NCBI RefSeq assembly: GCF_026342015.1
Contig: NZ_JAPENL010000001.1
Coordinates: 2,170,001 to 2,234,000, forward strand
Length of the DNA: 64,000 bases
Origin: Micromonospora lupini
GTDB taxonomy: Bacteria > Actinomycetota > Actinomycetes > Mycobacteriales > Micromonosporaceae
Direction of reading: 5' to 3'
Shown: one piece after another, positions 8,667 to 18,034 of the stretch
Layout: each line of letters opens with the position of its first letter
Position numbering within the stretch: position 1 is the first letter of the stretch
Program-made: the position numbers and the translations under genes
The notes under the pieces: generated by a model
What the model saw: the letters and a program-made list of their open reading frames with translations, nothing else
Databases searched by the model: none
Told to the model about the DNA's origin: nothing

Positions 8667-10343
8667 TCAGGCGTCGGCGTAGCACTCGACGATGGACAGG
8701 TCCAGGGGAAAACGCACAGGCGTGTCACCGAACAGCAGGGCGGTGGCCCGCTCACCCGCCCGGCGCACCGCCGCCGCGACGGTCTCGGCCTGCTCGGCCG
8801 GACAGTGCGCCACCACCTCGTCGTGCTGGAAGAAGACCAGCTCGGCGTCGGTGCCGGCCAGCTCGGTGCGCAGGGTGGCCAGCAGAGTCGAGGCCCACTC
8901 CGCAGCGGTGGCCTGGATGACGAAGTTGCGGGTGAAGCGCCCCCGGGACCGGGCTGCCCGCGCCCGGGGGCTCTGCCGATCGGCCGCGGCGTCCGGATCG
9001 GCAGGCCCCTCGTCGGGGTCACCGAGCCCGACCGCGCCGGGCGGGCAGGTGCGCCCCAGCCACGAGCGCACCAACCCGCCCGCCTCGCCGGTGCGCGCCG
9101 CCGCCTCGACGTAGCCGAACGCCGTCGGGTAGCTGCGTTTCAGCACCGCCAGGGCCGGCACCGCCGCACCGCCGGTCTGCCCGTACATGGCACCGAGCAG
9201 GGCCACCTTGGCCCGGGGGCGGTCACCACCGAACGAGTCCCGGGCGAGCGCGGCGTACAGGTCGCCGGCCCCGCCCGCCGCCGCCAGCCGCGCGTCCCCG
9301 GAGACCGCCGCCAGGACGCGGGGCTCCAACTGGCCGGCGTCGGCGACCACCAGCCGCCAGCCCGGGTCGGCCACCACCGCCCGGCGGATCACCTTGGGGA
9401 TCTGCAACGCGCCACCGCCCCGGGTCGCCCAGCGGCCGGAGACCACCCCGCCCGGCACGTACTCCGACTGGAACCGCCCGTCACGCACCCACTGCTCGCG
9501 CCAGGACCAGCCGTGCGCCGTCCAGATCCGGTACAGCTCCTTGTATTCCAGCAGCAGGGGCACCGCAGGGTGGTCCACCCCGCGCAACACCCAGGCCCGG
9601 GTGTTGGGCAGCTCCACCCCGGCCCGGGCGAACGCCTTCAACAGCTCGGCCGGGGAGTCGGCGTGCAGGTGGCGGACGCCGAACGCGTCGGCTATCCGGG
9701 CCGCCAACTCGGCCACCCGGCGCGGTGGCCCGCCGACCGGGGACGGCTCCCCCAGCAGCTCGGCGAGGATCGCGTCGTGCACCTCGGCCCGCCAGGGCAA
9801 CCCGGCGACGCCCATCTCCACCGCGATCAGAGCACCGGCCGACTCGGCGGCCACCAGCAGCCGGAACCGGCCCGGGTGCGCGGTGGTGGCGACCCGGGCG
9901 AGCTGGTCGGCGTACACCTGGGTCAGTGCTTCGATGCCCGGGCCCGGCGGGCCGGGCAGCGTGTCGAAGAGGGCGCCCTGGCCGTGCCCGGGTGGCGCGG
10001 CGGCGCGCGGCGGCGGGTCGGCCGGCACCGGCCCGCCGGTCAGGCGGCCCCAGGCGGCGGCCAGCGAGCGGGGCTCGCCCCAGCGGCCGGCGTGCCCGAG
10101 GAGCAGCGCCTCGGTCAGCTCCACGTCGTGGCAACGCTCGACGCGCACCCCGGCCCGCAGCAGGCTCGGGTAGATCGCGCCCGCGGTGGCCCAGACCCAC
10201 CGCGGATGCTCGGCCGCCTCCCGTGCGGCCATCGCTGCCGCGAGGTCGCTGACGGTCTCGGCCGGGCCGACGGGTCGGCCGGCGGCGTCGAGCGGACGCA
10301 GCTCTCCCCCACCCCGCTCGCCCGCCACCACCGCCACCAGCAC
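8667..10343 (-). CDS. Family-A DNA polymerase (bifunctional 3'-5' exonuclease/DNA polymerase type)
   Basis: A 558-residue stand-alone relative of the Klenow part of DNA polymerase I; no 5' nuclease domain is present. The polymerase motifs are recognisable: motif A as DAGQLEPR (usual DYSQIELR, with Asp, Gln, Glu and Arg kept), motif B as RAKVALLGAMYG (Lys and YG kept) and motif C as QHDE (usual VHDE). In the first 200 residues I do not see a clear DxE exonuclease motif, so proofreading may be lost. The chosen start is GTG 10343, with CAGAAT 7 nt upstream. Extra residues before the conserved core and the changes in motif A set it apart from housekeeping PolA, so a repair or accessory role is likely. 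Confidence 0.85.
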   Translation of the reverse strand: MLVAVVAGERGGGELRPLDAAGRPVGPAETVSDLAAAMAAREAAEHPRWVWATAGAIYPSLLRAGVRVERCHDVELTEALLLGHAGRWGEPRSLAAAWGRLTGGPVPADPPPRAAAPPGHGQGALFDTLPGPPGPGIEALTQVYADQLARVATTAHPGRFRLLVAAESAGALIAVEMGVAGLPWRAEVHDAILAELLGEPSPVGGPPRRVAELAARIADAFGVRHLHADSPAELLKAFARAGVELPNTRAWVLRGVDHPAVPLLLEYKELYRIWTAHGWSWREQWVRDGRFQSEYVPGGVVSGRWATRGGGALQIPKVIRRAVVADPGWRLVVADAGQLEPRVLAAVSGDARLAAAGGAGDLYAALARDSFGGDRPRAKVALLGAMYGQTGGAAVPALAVLKRSYPTAFGYVEAAARTGEAGGLVRSWLGRTCPPGAVGLGDPDEGPADPDAAADRQSPRARAARSRGRFTRNFVIQATAAEWASTLLATLRTELAGTDAELVFFQHDEVVAHCPAEQAETVAAAVRRAGERATALLFGDTPVRFPLDLSIVECYADA

Positions 10344-10406
10344 GAATGTGATTCTGCCTTCCCCCTCCGACAGGAAAACGGGTCGGTGGGTCGGCCCGGC
10401 GCTCGG

Positions 10407-10412
10407 TAGCGT
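10407..10412 (+). promoter_or_regulatory. -10 box (TAGCGT) for a leaderless transcript
   Basis: TAGCGT ends 6 nt before GTG 10419, and there is no Shine-Dalgarno sequence in between. This is the spacing expected if transcription starts at the start codon. Confidence 0.5.
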
Positions 10413-10418
10413 GACCAG

Positions 10419-12209
10419 GTGCCTCCCCAGATCCCGCACGCCGACCCCGGCACCCCCGACACCCGCGGTCCGATGCGGTACCTGTGGTGGCTGGTCCGGT
10501 GTCAGCCCTGGCGGGTGCTGCGCGGCAGCCTGTTCAGCATGGCCTGGATGACGGGACTCTCGGCCCAGCCCTACCTGATCGCCCACGCCGTCGACGACGG
10601 CCTGCACGCCCGCGACACCCGCGCCCTGGCCCTGTGGGTCGCGGCGGTCGTCGTGGCGGGGGTGGCTCTGTCGTACCTGGGCATCATGCGACACCGGACG
10701 ATGACCTTCATCCGCGAGGACGCCAAGGCCCGCTCGGCGGAGGTGCTGCTGCGCCAGCTGTCCCGGGTCGGCGCGGCGCTGCCGCGCGGTTCCGCCGCCG
10801 GTGAGGTGGCCACCGTGGGCGGTTCCGACATCGACTGGACGGCGCAGGTGCTCACCCTGACCGGGCCGGGGGTCGGCGCGATCGTCGCCTGCGGGGTCAT
10901 CGCCGTGGTGCTCTGGTCGATCTCGCCGCTGCTCGCGCTCTGCGTGCTGGCGGGGGTGCCTGCGGTCGCGCTTGTCGTCGGGCCGCTGCTGCGCCGACTG
11001 GAACGGGCGGAGTCGATCTACCGGAGGCAGCAGGGCGCGCTCACCGCCCGGTCCGGCGACATCGTGGCCGGGCTGCGCGTGCTCGCCGGGGTGGGCGGGC
11101 GGGACCTCTTCGCCCGACGGTACGCGGCCCGATCCCAGGACCTGCGCGCCGAGGGTTACCGCGTCGGCGCGGTCGTCAGCTGGATCGACGCGGCGACAGT
11201 CGCCATTCCCGGGCTGTTCCTGGCGGTGGTGGTCTGGTTGACGGCCCGGATGGCGGTCAGCGGCGCCGTCAGCGTCGGTGAACTCGTCGCCGTCTACGGC
11301 TACGTCGCGAGCCTGATCGTGCCGGTCTGGTTCCTCATGGAGGGCAGCCACCAGCTCATCCGGGGTCGGGTCGCCGCCCGGCGCATCGCCGACCTGCTCC
11401 GGCTCACCCCGGACGATGTCGGCGGGCCGGGTCGCCGATGGCCGGGCGCCGTCGTCCCCGACGCGCGGCACCCGGACGCGGTGGCCGCGCCGAGCGGTCC
11501 CGCCGACCTGCACGACCCGGTGACCGGGCTGACCGTCCGCGCCGGCCAGCTCACCGCGGTGGCCGCCGACGACCCGGCGGCGGCCGTGGCACTTGCCGAC
11601 CGGCTGGGCCGGTACGTCGTCAGCGACACCACCTGGGGCGGCGTACCGCTGACCGGGGTCGCCCTGGACGAGGTCCGCGCCCGGATCCTGGTCGCCGACC
11701 ACGACTCGTACCTCTTCGCCGGAGCGCTGCGCGACGTCCTGCGCCCCGGAGTCGACGACGAACGTCTCCGCGCCGCCCTGCGGACCGCGTCGGCCGACGA
11801 CATCGTCGACGCCCTCCCGGCCGGGCTGGACACCCCGCTGGACGCCCGGGCCCGGACCCTCTCCGGCGGTCAACGCCAACGGGTACGCCTGGCCCGGGCG
11901 CTGCTCGCCGAACCGGAGGTGCTGATCCTCCTGGACCCGACCTCGGCCGTGGACGCGCACACCGAGGCGCGGATCGCCGAGCGGCTGCGGACCGCCCGTG
12001 CCGGGCGGACCACAGTGGTGCTCGCCACGTCGCCGCTGCTGCTCGGCCGCGCCGACGCCGTCGCGCTCCTGAGCGGGGGCCGGATCACCGCCACCGGCAC
12101 CCACGAGGGCCTGCTCGAATACGTCCCGGGCTACCGGCACCTGGTGGCCCGCGGCGGCGACGATCCGGTGGCCGAGCGGCCCGCCGACGCCGAGGAGGCG
12201 TACCGGTGA
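10419..12209 (+). CDS. ABC exporter half-transporter with degenerate ATP site (fused membrane and nucleotide-binding domains)
   Basis: A 596-residue half-exporter: six predicted helices in the first 330 residues (segments at 'LALWVAAVVVAGVALSYLG' and 'IVACGVIAVVLWSISPLLAL'), then a nucleotide-binding domain. The ABC signature LSGGQ (481-485) is intact, but the Walker A loop is unrecognisable (AVAADDPAAAVALA where GxxGxGKST is expected), Walker B ends LLDP506-507 instead of LLDE, and the switch histidine region reads ATSPLLL. It therefore cannot form a catalytic site of its own. Its GTGA overlap with the next gene, whose protein has the opposite set of motifs, shows that the two form a heterodimer. 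The substrate is unknown; drug, lipid or peptide export are all possible. Confidence 0.92.
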   Translation: MPPQIPHADPGTPDTRGPMRYLWWLVRCQPWRVLRGSLFSMAWMTGLSAQPYLIAHAVDDGLHARDTRALALWVAAVVVAGVALSYLGIMRHRTMTFIREDAKARSAEVLLRQLSRVGAALPRGSAAGEVATVGGSDIDWTAQVLTLTGPGVGAIVACGVIAVVLWSISPLLALCVLAGVPAVALVVGPLLRRLERAESIYRRQQGALTARSGDIVAGLRVLAGVGGRDLFARRYAARSQDLRAEGYRVGAVVSWIDAATVAIPGLFLAVVVWLTARMAVSGAVSVGELVAVYGYVASLIVPVWFLMEGSHQLIRGRVAARRIADLLRLTPDDVGGPGRRWPGAVVPDARHPDAVAAPSGPADLHDPVTGLTVRAGQLTAVAADDPAAAVALADRLGRYVVSDTTWGGVPLTGVALDEVRARILVADHDSYLFAGALRDVLRPGVDDERLRAALRTASADDIVDALPAGLDTPLDARARTLSGGQRQRVRLARALLAEPEVLILLDPTSAVDAHTEARIAERLRTARAGRTTVVLATSPLLLGRADAVALLSGGRITATGTHEGLLEYVPGYRHLVARGGDDPVAERPADAEEAYR

Positions 12210-13957
12210 CCCGGCTGCCTGTCGCGGACCGCCGCGCCGTACGCCGCGCCCTGCGCGTCATGATCAGCCGGCATCGCCGGGCGGTCGGCGTCGTGTTGGC
12301 GCTGCACAGCGCCGCCGCGCTCGCCGGACTGGCCCCACCCTGGCTGCTGGGCACCATCGTCGACCGGGTCACCGCAGGTACCGACGTGGCAACAGTGGAC
12401 CGGCTGGCACTCGCGATCGCCGGCTGCGTCCTGGTCAGCGCGCTGCTCTCCCGCTACGCCCAGTACGCCGGTCACCGCTTCGCCGAACGGGCCGTCGCCG
12501 AGCTGCGCGAGCAGTTCGTCAGCCGCACGCTCGGGCTGCCCGTCTCGGTCGTCGAGCGCGCCGGCTCCGGCGACCTGGCGACCCGCAGCTCGGTCGACGT
12601 GGCTACCGTCGGGACCACGGTGCGGGACGTGGTGCCCGTCATCGTCATCGCCTCGGTGCAGTTGACGTTGCTGTTCGGGGCGGTGTTCCTGCTGCATCCG
12701 CTGCTCGGGCTCGCGGCGCTGGCCGGGCTTCCGTCGATCGTGGCGGTGACCCGGTGGTACCTGCGTCGGGCCAGCTCCGCGTACCTCACCGAGGGCGCCG
12801 CGGCGGCCGAGTTGACCGAGACCCTGACCACCACCGCCGAGGGCGCCCGAACTGTCGAGGCGCTGCGGCTGGCCGACGACCGGATCCGGCACGGCACCGC
12901 CCGCGTCACAAGCGTGTGGCAGGCCCGGCGGGCGACCCTCGCGCTGCGTACGGTGTTCTTCTCGGCCGTGGAGGCCAGCTACCCGCTGCCCATCGCCATG
13001 GTCCTGCTCGTCGGCGGCTACCTGCTCACCGCCGACCGGGTCTCGCTCGGCGCGGTGGTCGCCGCCGCGCTCTACCTCCAGCAGGCAGTCGACCCGATGG
13101 ACCGGCTGTTGCAGTGGACGGAGCAGGCGCAGCGCGGGTTCGCGTCGTACGCCCGGGTGCTCGGCGTCGGCCTGGTTCCCCCGGAGCCGCCCGGCGCCAC
13201 GGCCACCTCGCGGGGCGAGCGGCTCGTCGTCCGCGAGGCGCGGTTCTCGTACGCCGACGGGCACGACGTGCTGCACGGCATCGACCTGGAGGTGCAGCCC
13301 GGTGAACGGCTGGCGGTCGTCGGCCCGTCGGGCGCCGGCAAGTCGACCCTGGCCCGGCTGCTGGCCGGCATCGACGCGCCTCGGCAGGGCGTCGTCAGCA
13401 TCGGCGGCTGCCCGGTCACCGACCTGGACCCGGCCGAACGTCGGCGGCGGATCGCCCTGGTCACCCAGGAGCACCACGTGTTCATCGGCTCGGTGCGCGA
13501 CAACCTCGCGTTCGCCGCGCCGGACGCCTCGGACGAGCAGATGCGCGCCGCGCTGGCCACGGTGGGCGCCGACTGGTACGAGGAGCTGGCCGACGGTCTG
13601 GCCACGGCGCTCGGCGACGGCGCCCGGCAGCTCGGCGCGGCCGAGGCCCAGCAACTGGCGTTGGCTCGGCTGGTGCTCGCCGACCCGCACACGCTGATCC
13701 TGGACGAGGCGACCGCGGCGCTCGACCCGAGCACCGCCCGACGGACCGAGCGGGCCCTGGCCGCCGTGCTCGTCGGGCGGACAGTCATCGCCATCGCGCA
13801 CCGGCTCAACACCGCGCACGACGCCGACCGGGTGGCCGTCCTGGCCGACGGCCGGATCACCGAGATCGGCAGCCACGACGACCTCGTCGCGGCCGGCGGG
13901 GCGTACGCGGCGCTCTGGCGCTCGTGGCACGCCCACGCGGACGAGCGCCAGAGGTGA
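12206..13957 (+). CDS. ABC exporter half-transporter with intact Walker motifs but degenerate signature
   Basis: The 583-residue partner of the preceding gene, begun at GTG 12206 within a GTGA overlap. The N-terminal half holds six predicted helices; the C-terminal half is the ATPase. Walker A GPSGAGKST (373-381), the Q loop (VTQEHHVF), Walker B with catalytic Glu501 (LILDEATAALD) and the switch His532 (AIAHRLN) are all present. The signature, however, reads LGAAE at 476-480 instead of LSGGQ. With the partner's intact LSGGQ this gives exactly one competent composite ATP site per dimer. It ends 4 bp from the convergent ngcG gene. Confidence 0.94.
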   Translation: MTRLPVADRRAVRRALRVMISRHRRAVGVVLALHSAAALAGLAPPWLLGTIVDRVTAGTDVATVDRLALAIAGCVLVSALLSRYAQYAGHRFAERAVAELREQFVSRTLGLPVSVVERAGSGDLATRSSVDVATVGTTVRDVVPVIVIASVQLTLLFGAVFLLHPLLGLAALAGLPSIVAVTRWYLRRASSAYLTEGAAAAELTETLTTTAEGARTVEALRLADDRIRHGTARVTSVWQARRATLALRTVFFSAVEASYPLPIAMVLLVGGYLLTADRVSLGAVVAAALYLQQAVDPMDRLLQWTEQAQRGFASYARVLGVGLVPPEPPGATATSRGERLVVREARFSYADGHDVLHGIDLEVQPGERLAVVGPSGAGKSTLARLLAGIDAPRQGVVSIGGCPVTDLDPAERRRRIALVTQEHHVFIGSVRDNLAFAAPDASDEQMRAALATVGADWYEELADGLATALGDGARQLGAAEAQQLALARLVLADPHTLILDEATAALDPSTARRTERALAAVLVGRTVIAIAHRLNTAHDADRVAVLADGRITEIGSHDDLVAAGGAYAALWRSWHAHADERQR

Positions 13958-13961
13958 GCCC

Positions 13962-14891
13962 CTACTTGACGGCGCCGGAGGTGAGGCCGGCCTGGATCTG
14001 ACGTTGGAAGACCGCGTACACGATGATCATCGGGAGGATGGCGATGGTCAGCGCGGCGAACAGCCCGGACCAGTCCGCCTCGTAGCCGGCGTTCACCGAG
14101 ATGTCGGCGATGCCCTGGGTGAGCACCCACTTGTCCTTGGCGTTGGAGAGCAGCACCAGCGGGAGCTGGTACTGGGCCCACTGCCCGATGATGTTGAAGA
14201 TCGCCACGCTGATCAGGCCCGGCTTCGCCATCGGCATCATGACCTGGAAGAACAGCCGGGTGTGCCCGCAGCCGTCGATCAACCCGGCCTCGGCCACCGA
14301 GCTGGGCAGCGTCTTGAAGAACGCGGCCAGGAAGAAGATCGTGAACGGCAGCGAGTACGCGATGTAGACCAGGATCACGCCCTGGTAGGTGTCAAGCATG
14401 CCCAACTGCTTCACCACGAAGAAGAGCGGCACCAGGGCCAGGAAGACCGGGAACGCCAACCCCGAGACGAAGAGGTAGTAGATCGCCCGGTTGCCCCAGA
14501 ACCGGTAGCGGGCCAGCACGTACGCCGCCATCGAGCCGAGCAGCATGGTACCGAAGGTGCTGCACGCGACCACGAAGACGCTGTTGAGGAAGTACCTGCC
14601 GACGTGCGCCTTGGTCCACGCCCGGCCGAAGTTCTCCCACCGCAGCTCCGCCGGGAGAGTCCACGGGCTGCTGAAGATCTCGCTGGTGTTCTTGAACGCG
14701 GCGAGGAAGGTCCAGAGGATCGGCACGATCACGATCACCGCCCACACGGCGAGCGCGACGTGCCCCAGGCCGGCGAAGAGCCGTACCTCGGAACGGGGGT
14801 CCTTGCCGCGCCGGCCGCCGGGCGCGGACTCCTCGCCGGTCTTCGGCGGTAGGGCCGCCGGCGTCGGCGGCAGCGTCGACTGCGGGTTCAT
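13962..14891 (-). CDS. ngcG: GlcNAc/chitobiose ABC transporter permease (MalG-type)
   Basis: A 309-residue inner-membrane permease with a proline-rich cytoplasmic N-terminus and six predicted helices ('HVALAVWAVIVIVPILWTFL' first). The EAA-like loop reads EAGLIDGCGHTRLFF, ending VMMPMAKPG, a divergent but recognisable form. The C-terminus 'QRQIQAGLTSGAVK' is typical of MalG-like subunits. Its ATG shares one base with the TGA of the preceding permease (TGATG). The NgcG name rests on the operon with an NgcE-like binding protein and GlcNAc genes, so it is an inference from context. Confidence 0.88.
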   Translation of the reverse strand: MNPQSTLPPTPAALPPKTGEESAPGGRRGKDPRSEVRLFAGLGHVALAVWAVIVIVPILWTFLAAFKNTSEIFSSPWTLPAELRWENFGRAWTKAHVGRYFLNSVFVVACSTFGTMLLGSMAAYVLARYRFWGNRAIYYLFVSGLAFPVFLALVPLFFVVKQLGMLDTYQGVILVYIAYSLPFTIFFLAAFFKTLPSSVAEAGLIDGCGHTRLFFQVMMPMAKPGLISVAIFNIIGQWAQYQLPLVLLSNAKDKWVLTQGIADISVNAGYEADWSGLFAALTIAILPMIIVYAVFQRQIQAGLTSGAVK

Positions 14892-15799
14892 CAGTACTCC
14901 ACGCTTTCCCGCTTGGTGAGCCGCAGCGTCAGCGCCGCGAACGTGAGGGTGAGGAAGAACAGCGCCACGCCCATCGCCGAGGCGTAACCGTACTTCGAGT
15001 AGACGAACGCGTTGCGGTAGATCTCCATGGCCAGCACTGTGGTGGCGCCGTCCGGGCCGCCACCGTCCACCGAGAGCACCGCCACGATGGCGAACGCGTC
15101 GAACGCCGCGATGCCCAGATACACCCACGCGACCTGGAGCGTGTCCCAGAGCAGCGGCAGGGTGACCCGGAAGAACAGCGTCACCCTGCTCGCCCCGTCC
15201 ATCTCCGCGGCCTCGTAGATCTCGCCCGGGATGGAGGCCATCCCGGCCGAGAAGAGCACCACGTAGAAGCCGACGGCCTGCCAGACCAGCACCGCGAGGA
15301 TCGACCAGAGGGCCAGGTTCGGCTCGACCAGGAAGAGGATCGGATCCAGGCCGAGCTTCATCAGCACGCCGTTGATCAGACCCGACTCGTTCGGCCGGTA
15401 GACCATCTGGAACAGCACCGCGATGATCGCCACCGCCAGGACCTGGGGGAAGAAGAACACCACCCGGTAGAACTTCGCCCCCCAGACCCCCTGGCGTTGA
15501 CCGCCACTGCTCTTGCCACCCACGTTGAGCAGGAAGGCGAAGAACAACGCGATGGCGATGGTGATCAGCGGCAGGGCAAGCAGCAGTACGCCGTGGTGCT
15601 GGACCGCCTTCCAGAAGGCGCCGTCGTCGAGCAGCCTCCGGTAGTTGTCGAAGCCCACCCACTGCGGGGCGGAGAGCCCTCGCCAGTTGGTCATCGAGAT
15701 CTGGAACGCCTGCGCGTACGGCCAGATCACGAATGTCACGTACAGCGCGACCGGGGCGAACAGGAACCCGACCACGAATGGATACTTGCCGTGCCGCAT
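14891..15799 (-). CDS. ngcF: GlcNAc/chitobiose ABC transporter permease (MalF-type)
   Basis: A 302-residue permease with six predicted helices, the first at 'FVVGFLFAPVALYVTFVIWP'. The EAA loop starts at Glu196 (EAAEMDGASRVTLFFR, then VTLPLLWD). It lies 18 bp downstream of the binding-protein gene and is joined to the next permease by a one-base overlap, so the three form one transport operon. No ATPase is encoded here. The pairing with an NgcE-type receptor supports uptake of N-acetylglucosamine and chitobiose. Confidence 0.9.
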   Translation of the reverse strand: MRHGKYPFVVGFLFAPVALYVTFVIWPYAQAFQISMTNWRGLSAPQWVGFDNYRRLLDDGAFWKAVQHHGVLLLALPLITIAIALFFAFLLNVGGKSSGGQRQGVWGAKFYRVVFFFPQVLAVAIIAVLFQMVYRPNESGLINGVLMKLGLDPILFLVEPNLALWSILAVLVWQAVGFYVVLFSAGMASIPGEIYEAAEMDGASRVTLFFRVTLPLLWDTLQVAWVYLGIAAFDAFAIVAVLSVDGGGPDGATTVLAMEIYRNAFVYSKYGYASAMGVALFFLTLTFAALTLRLTKRESVEY

Positions 15800-15817
15800 G
15801 ACCCTAGCTCCGATCGA

Positions 15818-17257
15818 TCAGCGCTTGAACTTGGCGACCGAGCTGTCCTTCTTGATCGCGTCGGCGCGCTTCTGGATCCGCTCCACGAAGGCGTCCGCGT
15901 TGATCCGGCCGAACATCAGCTCGTTGGTGGCGCTGCGCGCCTCCGTGTCGAGCTCCTTGTACCAGCCGTCGAAGTACAGGTTGAACACGTCCTGCCCGGC
16001 CGCCTTGAGCGCGGCCTGCGAGCTGGCCACACCGGGCGGGAAGGCGAAGCCCTCCGAGCCGGCGGTGACCACGGTAGGGGCCTTGACCACCTCGGTGAAG
16101 CCCTTCGCGCCCGCCTTGGAGAGCATCTGGCGCATGTACTCCAGGCCGCCCTTGGGGTTCTTGCTCTTCGCCGAGACGAAGTAGCCCTCGCCCGCGGTGG
16201 CCCGCAGCGCCGTGACCGGGAGCTTGTCCGACGCGGTGAGGCTCGGCACCGGCATGAGCTGGTAGTCGAAGCCGGCCGGGGTGTCCTGCTTCTGCTCGCC
16301 CTCCAGCCAGTCACCGCTGGGGTACAGGGCCACCTTGTACTGGTTCTGCCGCAGCTGCACGTCGGTGTGCTTGAGCCCCTCGAAGCTCTTGTCGCTGAAC
16401 TTCGCGCCGACCTCGGCCCACGCCGTGGCCGCCTGCTTGACCGCGTCCTGCTTCCAGGCGCCGTCCTCCAGGTTGTCGATGTTCTTCAGTACGTCCACGC
16501 CACCGATCTTGGCGGCCTGGGTGAGGATCACGTTCCACTGGTAGTAGGCCGCGTTCGCCCCGGCGTAGCCGTACGGGGTGATGCCCTTGGCCTTGATGGA
16601 GGTGAGCAGGGCGATGAACTCGTCCCAGGTCTTCGCCGGCGCCCAGTTGTTGTCCTTGAACAGCTTGGCCGAGTACCAGATGCCGAAGACAGTGGAGACG
16701 TAGTACAGCACGTACGGCTTGCCGTTGAACGAGCCCGCCTCGACGGTGCCCGGCACCACGGTGTCGCGGACCTTCTTGGCCGGGTCGTCGACCGACGGGG
16801 CGTCCCACAGCTCGGTGAGGTCCTGGAGCTGACCGTCGGCGACCAGCGCGCCGAAGTCCATCAGCTTCTCGCCCGAGTTGTTCACGAACTCCGGCGGGTT
16901 GCCGGACGCGAACCGCGGCTGCAGGACGGTGGAGACGGCCTGCGTGGACTGGTGCTTGATCTCCGCCTTGGGGAACGCCGTCTTGTACAGCGGCTCGTGC
17001 ACGTCGGTGGCGTACTTCTCGCCGTAGCCGCCGTTGAAGATGATCACCTCGATGGGCGCGTCCTCCTTGACGCCCAGCGGGTTCTTCGCGCTCTTGGTGC
17101 CTTCGGCGGCCTTCTCGTTCTCCTTGTCACCGCCGCTGCTCGTGGCGCAGGCGCTGAGCAGGCCGATGGCCGGGGTGGCGAGCATGCCCACGGCGGCGGC
17201 GCGACGCAGCACCGTGCGCCGGTCGAGTGCGGCCGGGTGCTCGGGGGTAATCGACAT
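15818..17257 (-). CDS. ngcE: N-acetylglucosamine/diacetylchitobiose-binding lipoprotein
   Basis: Solute-binding protein of 479 residues that would catch GlcNAc or chitin disaccharide outside the membrane. The N-terminus has twin arginines (R13R14 and R18R19) ahead of a hydrophobic stretch and an LSAC lipobox with Cys37, so Tat-dependent export and lipidation are likely. The mature sequence resembles Streptomyces NgcE rather than general maltose-type receptors ('EVIIFNGGYGEKYA', 'FVNNSGEKLMDFGAL', 'YGYAGANAAYYQWN'). AAGGAGAG precedes the ATG. It follows the SIS-domain gene by 27 bp and precedes both permeases, and a GlcNAc kinase is divergent nearby, which together support the substrate. Confidence 0.9.
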   Translation of the reverse strand: MSITPEHPAALDRRTVLRRAAAVGMLATPAIGLLSACATSSGGDKENEKAAEGTKSAKNPLGVKEDAPIEVIIFNGGYGEKYATDVHEPLYKTAFPKAEIKHQSTQAVSTVLQPRFASGNPPEFVNNSGEKLMDFGALVADGQLQDLTELWDAPSVDDPAKKVRDTVVPGTVEAGSFNGKPYVLYYVSTVFGIWYSAKLFKDNNWAPAKTWDEFIALLTSIKAKGITPYGYAGANAAYYQWNVILTQAAKIGGVDVLKNIDNLEDGAWKQDAVKQAATAWAEVGAKFSDKSFEGLKHTDVQLRQNQYKVALYPSGDWLEGEQKQDTPAGFDYQLMPVPSLTASDKLPVTALRATAGEGYFVSAKSKNPKGGLEYMRQMLSKAGAKGFTEVVKAPTVVTAGSEGFAFPPGVASSQAALKAAGQDVFNLYFDGWYKELDTEARSATNELMFGRINADAFVERIQKRADAIKKDSSVAKFKR

Positions 17258-17284
17258 CGTCGTCTCTCCTTGTGGAATTTCGGG

Positions 17285-18034
17285 TCAGGCGGTGCGCCGG
17301 AGACGCCCGGCGTACCGCGACTCGAGGGCGATGTTGTGCTCGTCCCCGCCGGGGACGTTGGCGGAGAGGTAGATAGGGGGTACCTCCCCGGCCTGGTGGA
17401 ACCGTCGTACGACCTCGGCGGTCAGCAACTGCGCCAGCAGCGCCGTGGTGACCGAGGAGACCGCACAGACCGCGCCGCCGCCCTCGAGCGGCAGCAGTGC
17501 GTCACCGTACGGCGCGCCGTTGTCCAGCACGACGTCGGCGAGGTCGGCGAGCCGTTGACCGGACGGGTGCCGTGGCGCCACCCGTGCGGTGTGCTCGACC
17601 GAGGTGACCGCGATCAACGGGTGACCGCGCTCGGTGACCAGCGCCGCCAGCTCGACCACCGAGCCGTTGATGCCGGACTGGGACGCCACCACGAACACGT
17701 CGCGCGACTGGGGCGCCGCGAGCGCGTAGATCTGGTGGGCGATGGAGGGATCGCGTTCCAGCTTGGGGTCGGCGAGCACGCCGCGCGGGGCGTCGCCGTG
17801 CACCACCAGATCCCGTACCGAGAGCCGGTTGGTGGGGACCAGCCCACCGGCGCGGGCGACAAGTTCGGCGGCGAACGCCTCGGAGTGCCCGGCGCCGAAC
17901 GCCTGGAGCACGCCGCCGGCGCGCAGGCTGTCGGCGATCAGGTCGGCGGCCCGGGTGATCCCGTCGGCCTCCGAGTCGAGCAGGCGGTCGAGCACCGGGC
18001 GGACGGCGTCCGCGTACCCCTGGGCGCTGATCAT
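17285..18034 (-). CDS. SIS-domain protein (UPF0309/NagS-like)
   Basis: A 249-residue sugar-isomerase (SIS) domain protein. The phosphosugar-binding loop is visible as QAFGAGHSEAFAAELVARAG (about residues 43-62), followed by 'FVVASQSGINGSVVELA' for the second Ser/Thr-rich turn. The UPF0309 family sits with GlcNAc genes in actinobacteria. From memory, a Streptomyces coelicolor member (SCO4393, called NagS) was reported to act on GlcNAc-6-phosphate; that link was not checked. The ATG overlaps the stop of the regulator gene in ATGA, so both are made from one transcript with ngcEFG. It may process the GlcNAc-6-phosphate made by the divergent kinase. Confidence 0.85.
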   Translation of the reverse strand: MISAQGYADAVRPVLDRLLDSEADGITRAADLIADSLRAGGVLQAFGAGHSEAFAAELVARAGGLVPTNRLSVRDLVVHGDAPRGVLADPKLERDPSIAHQIYALAAPQSRDVFVVASQSGINGSVVELAALVTERGHPLIAVTSVEHTARVAPRHPSGQRLADLADVVLDNGAPYGDALLPLEGGGAVCAVSSVTTALLAQLLTAEVVRRFHQAGEVPPIYLSANVPGGDEHNIALESRYAGRLRRTA

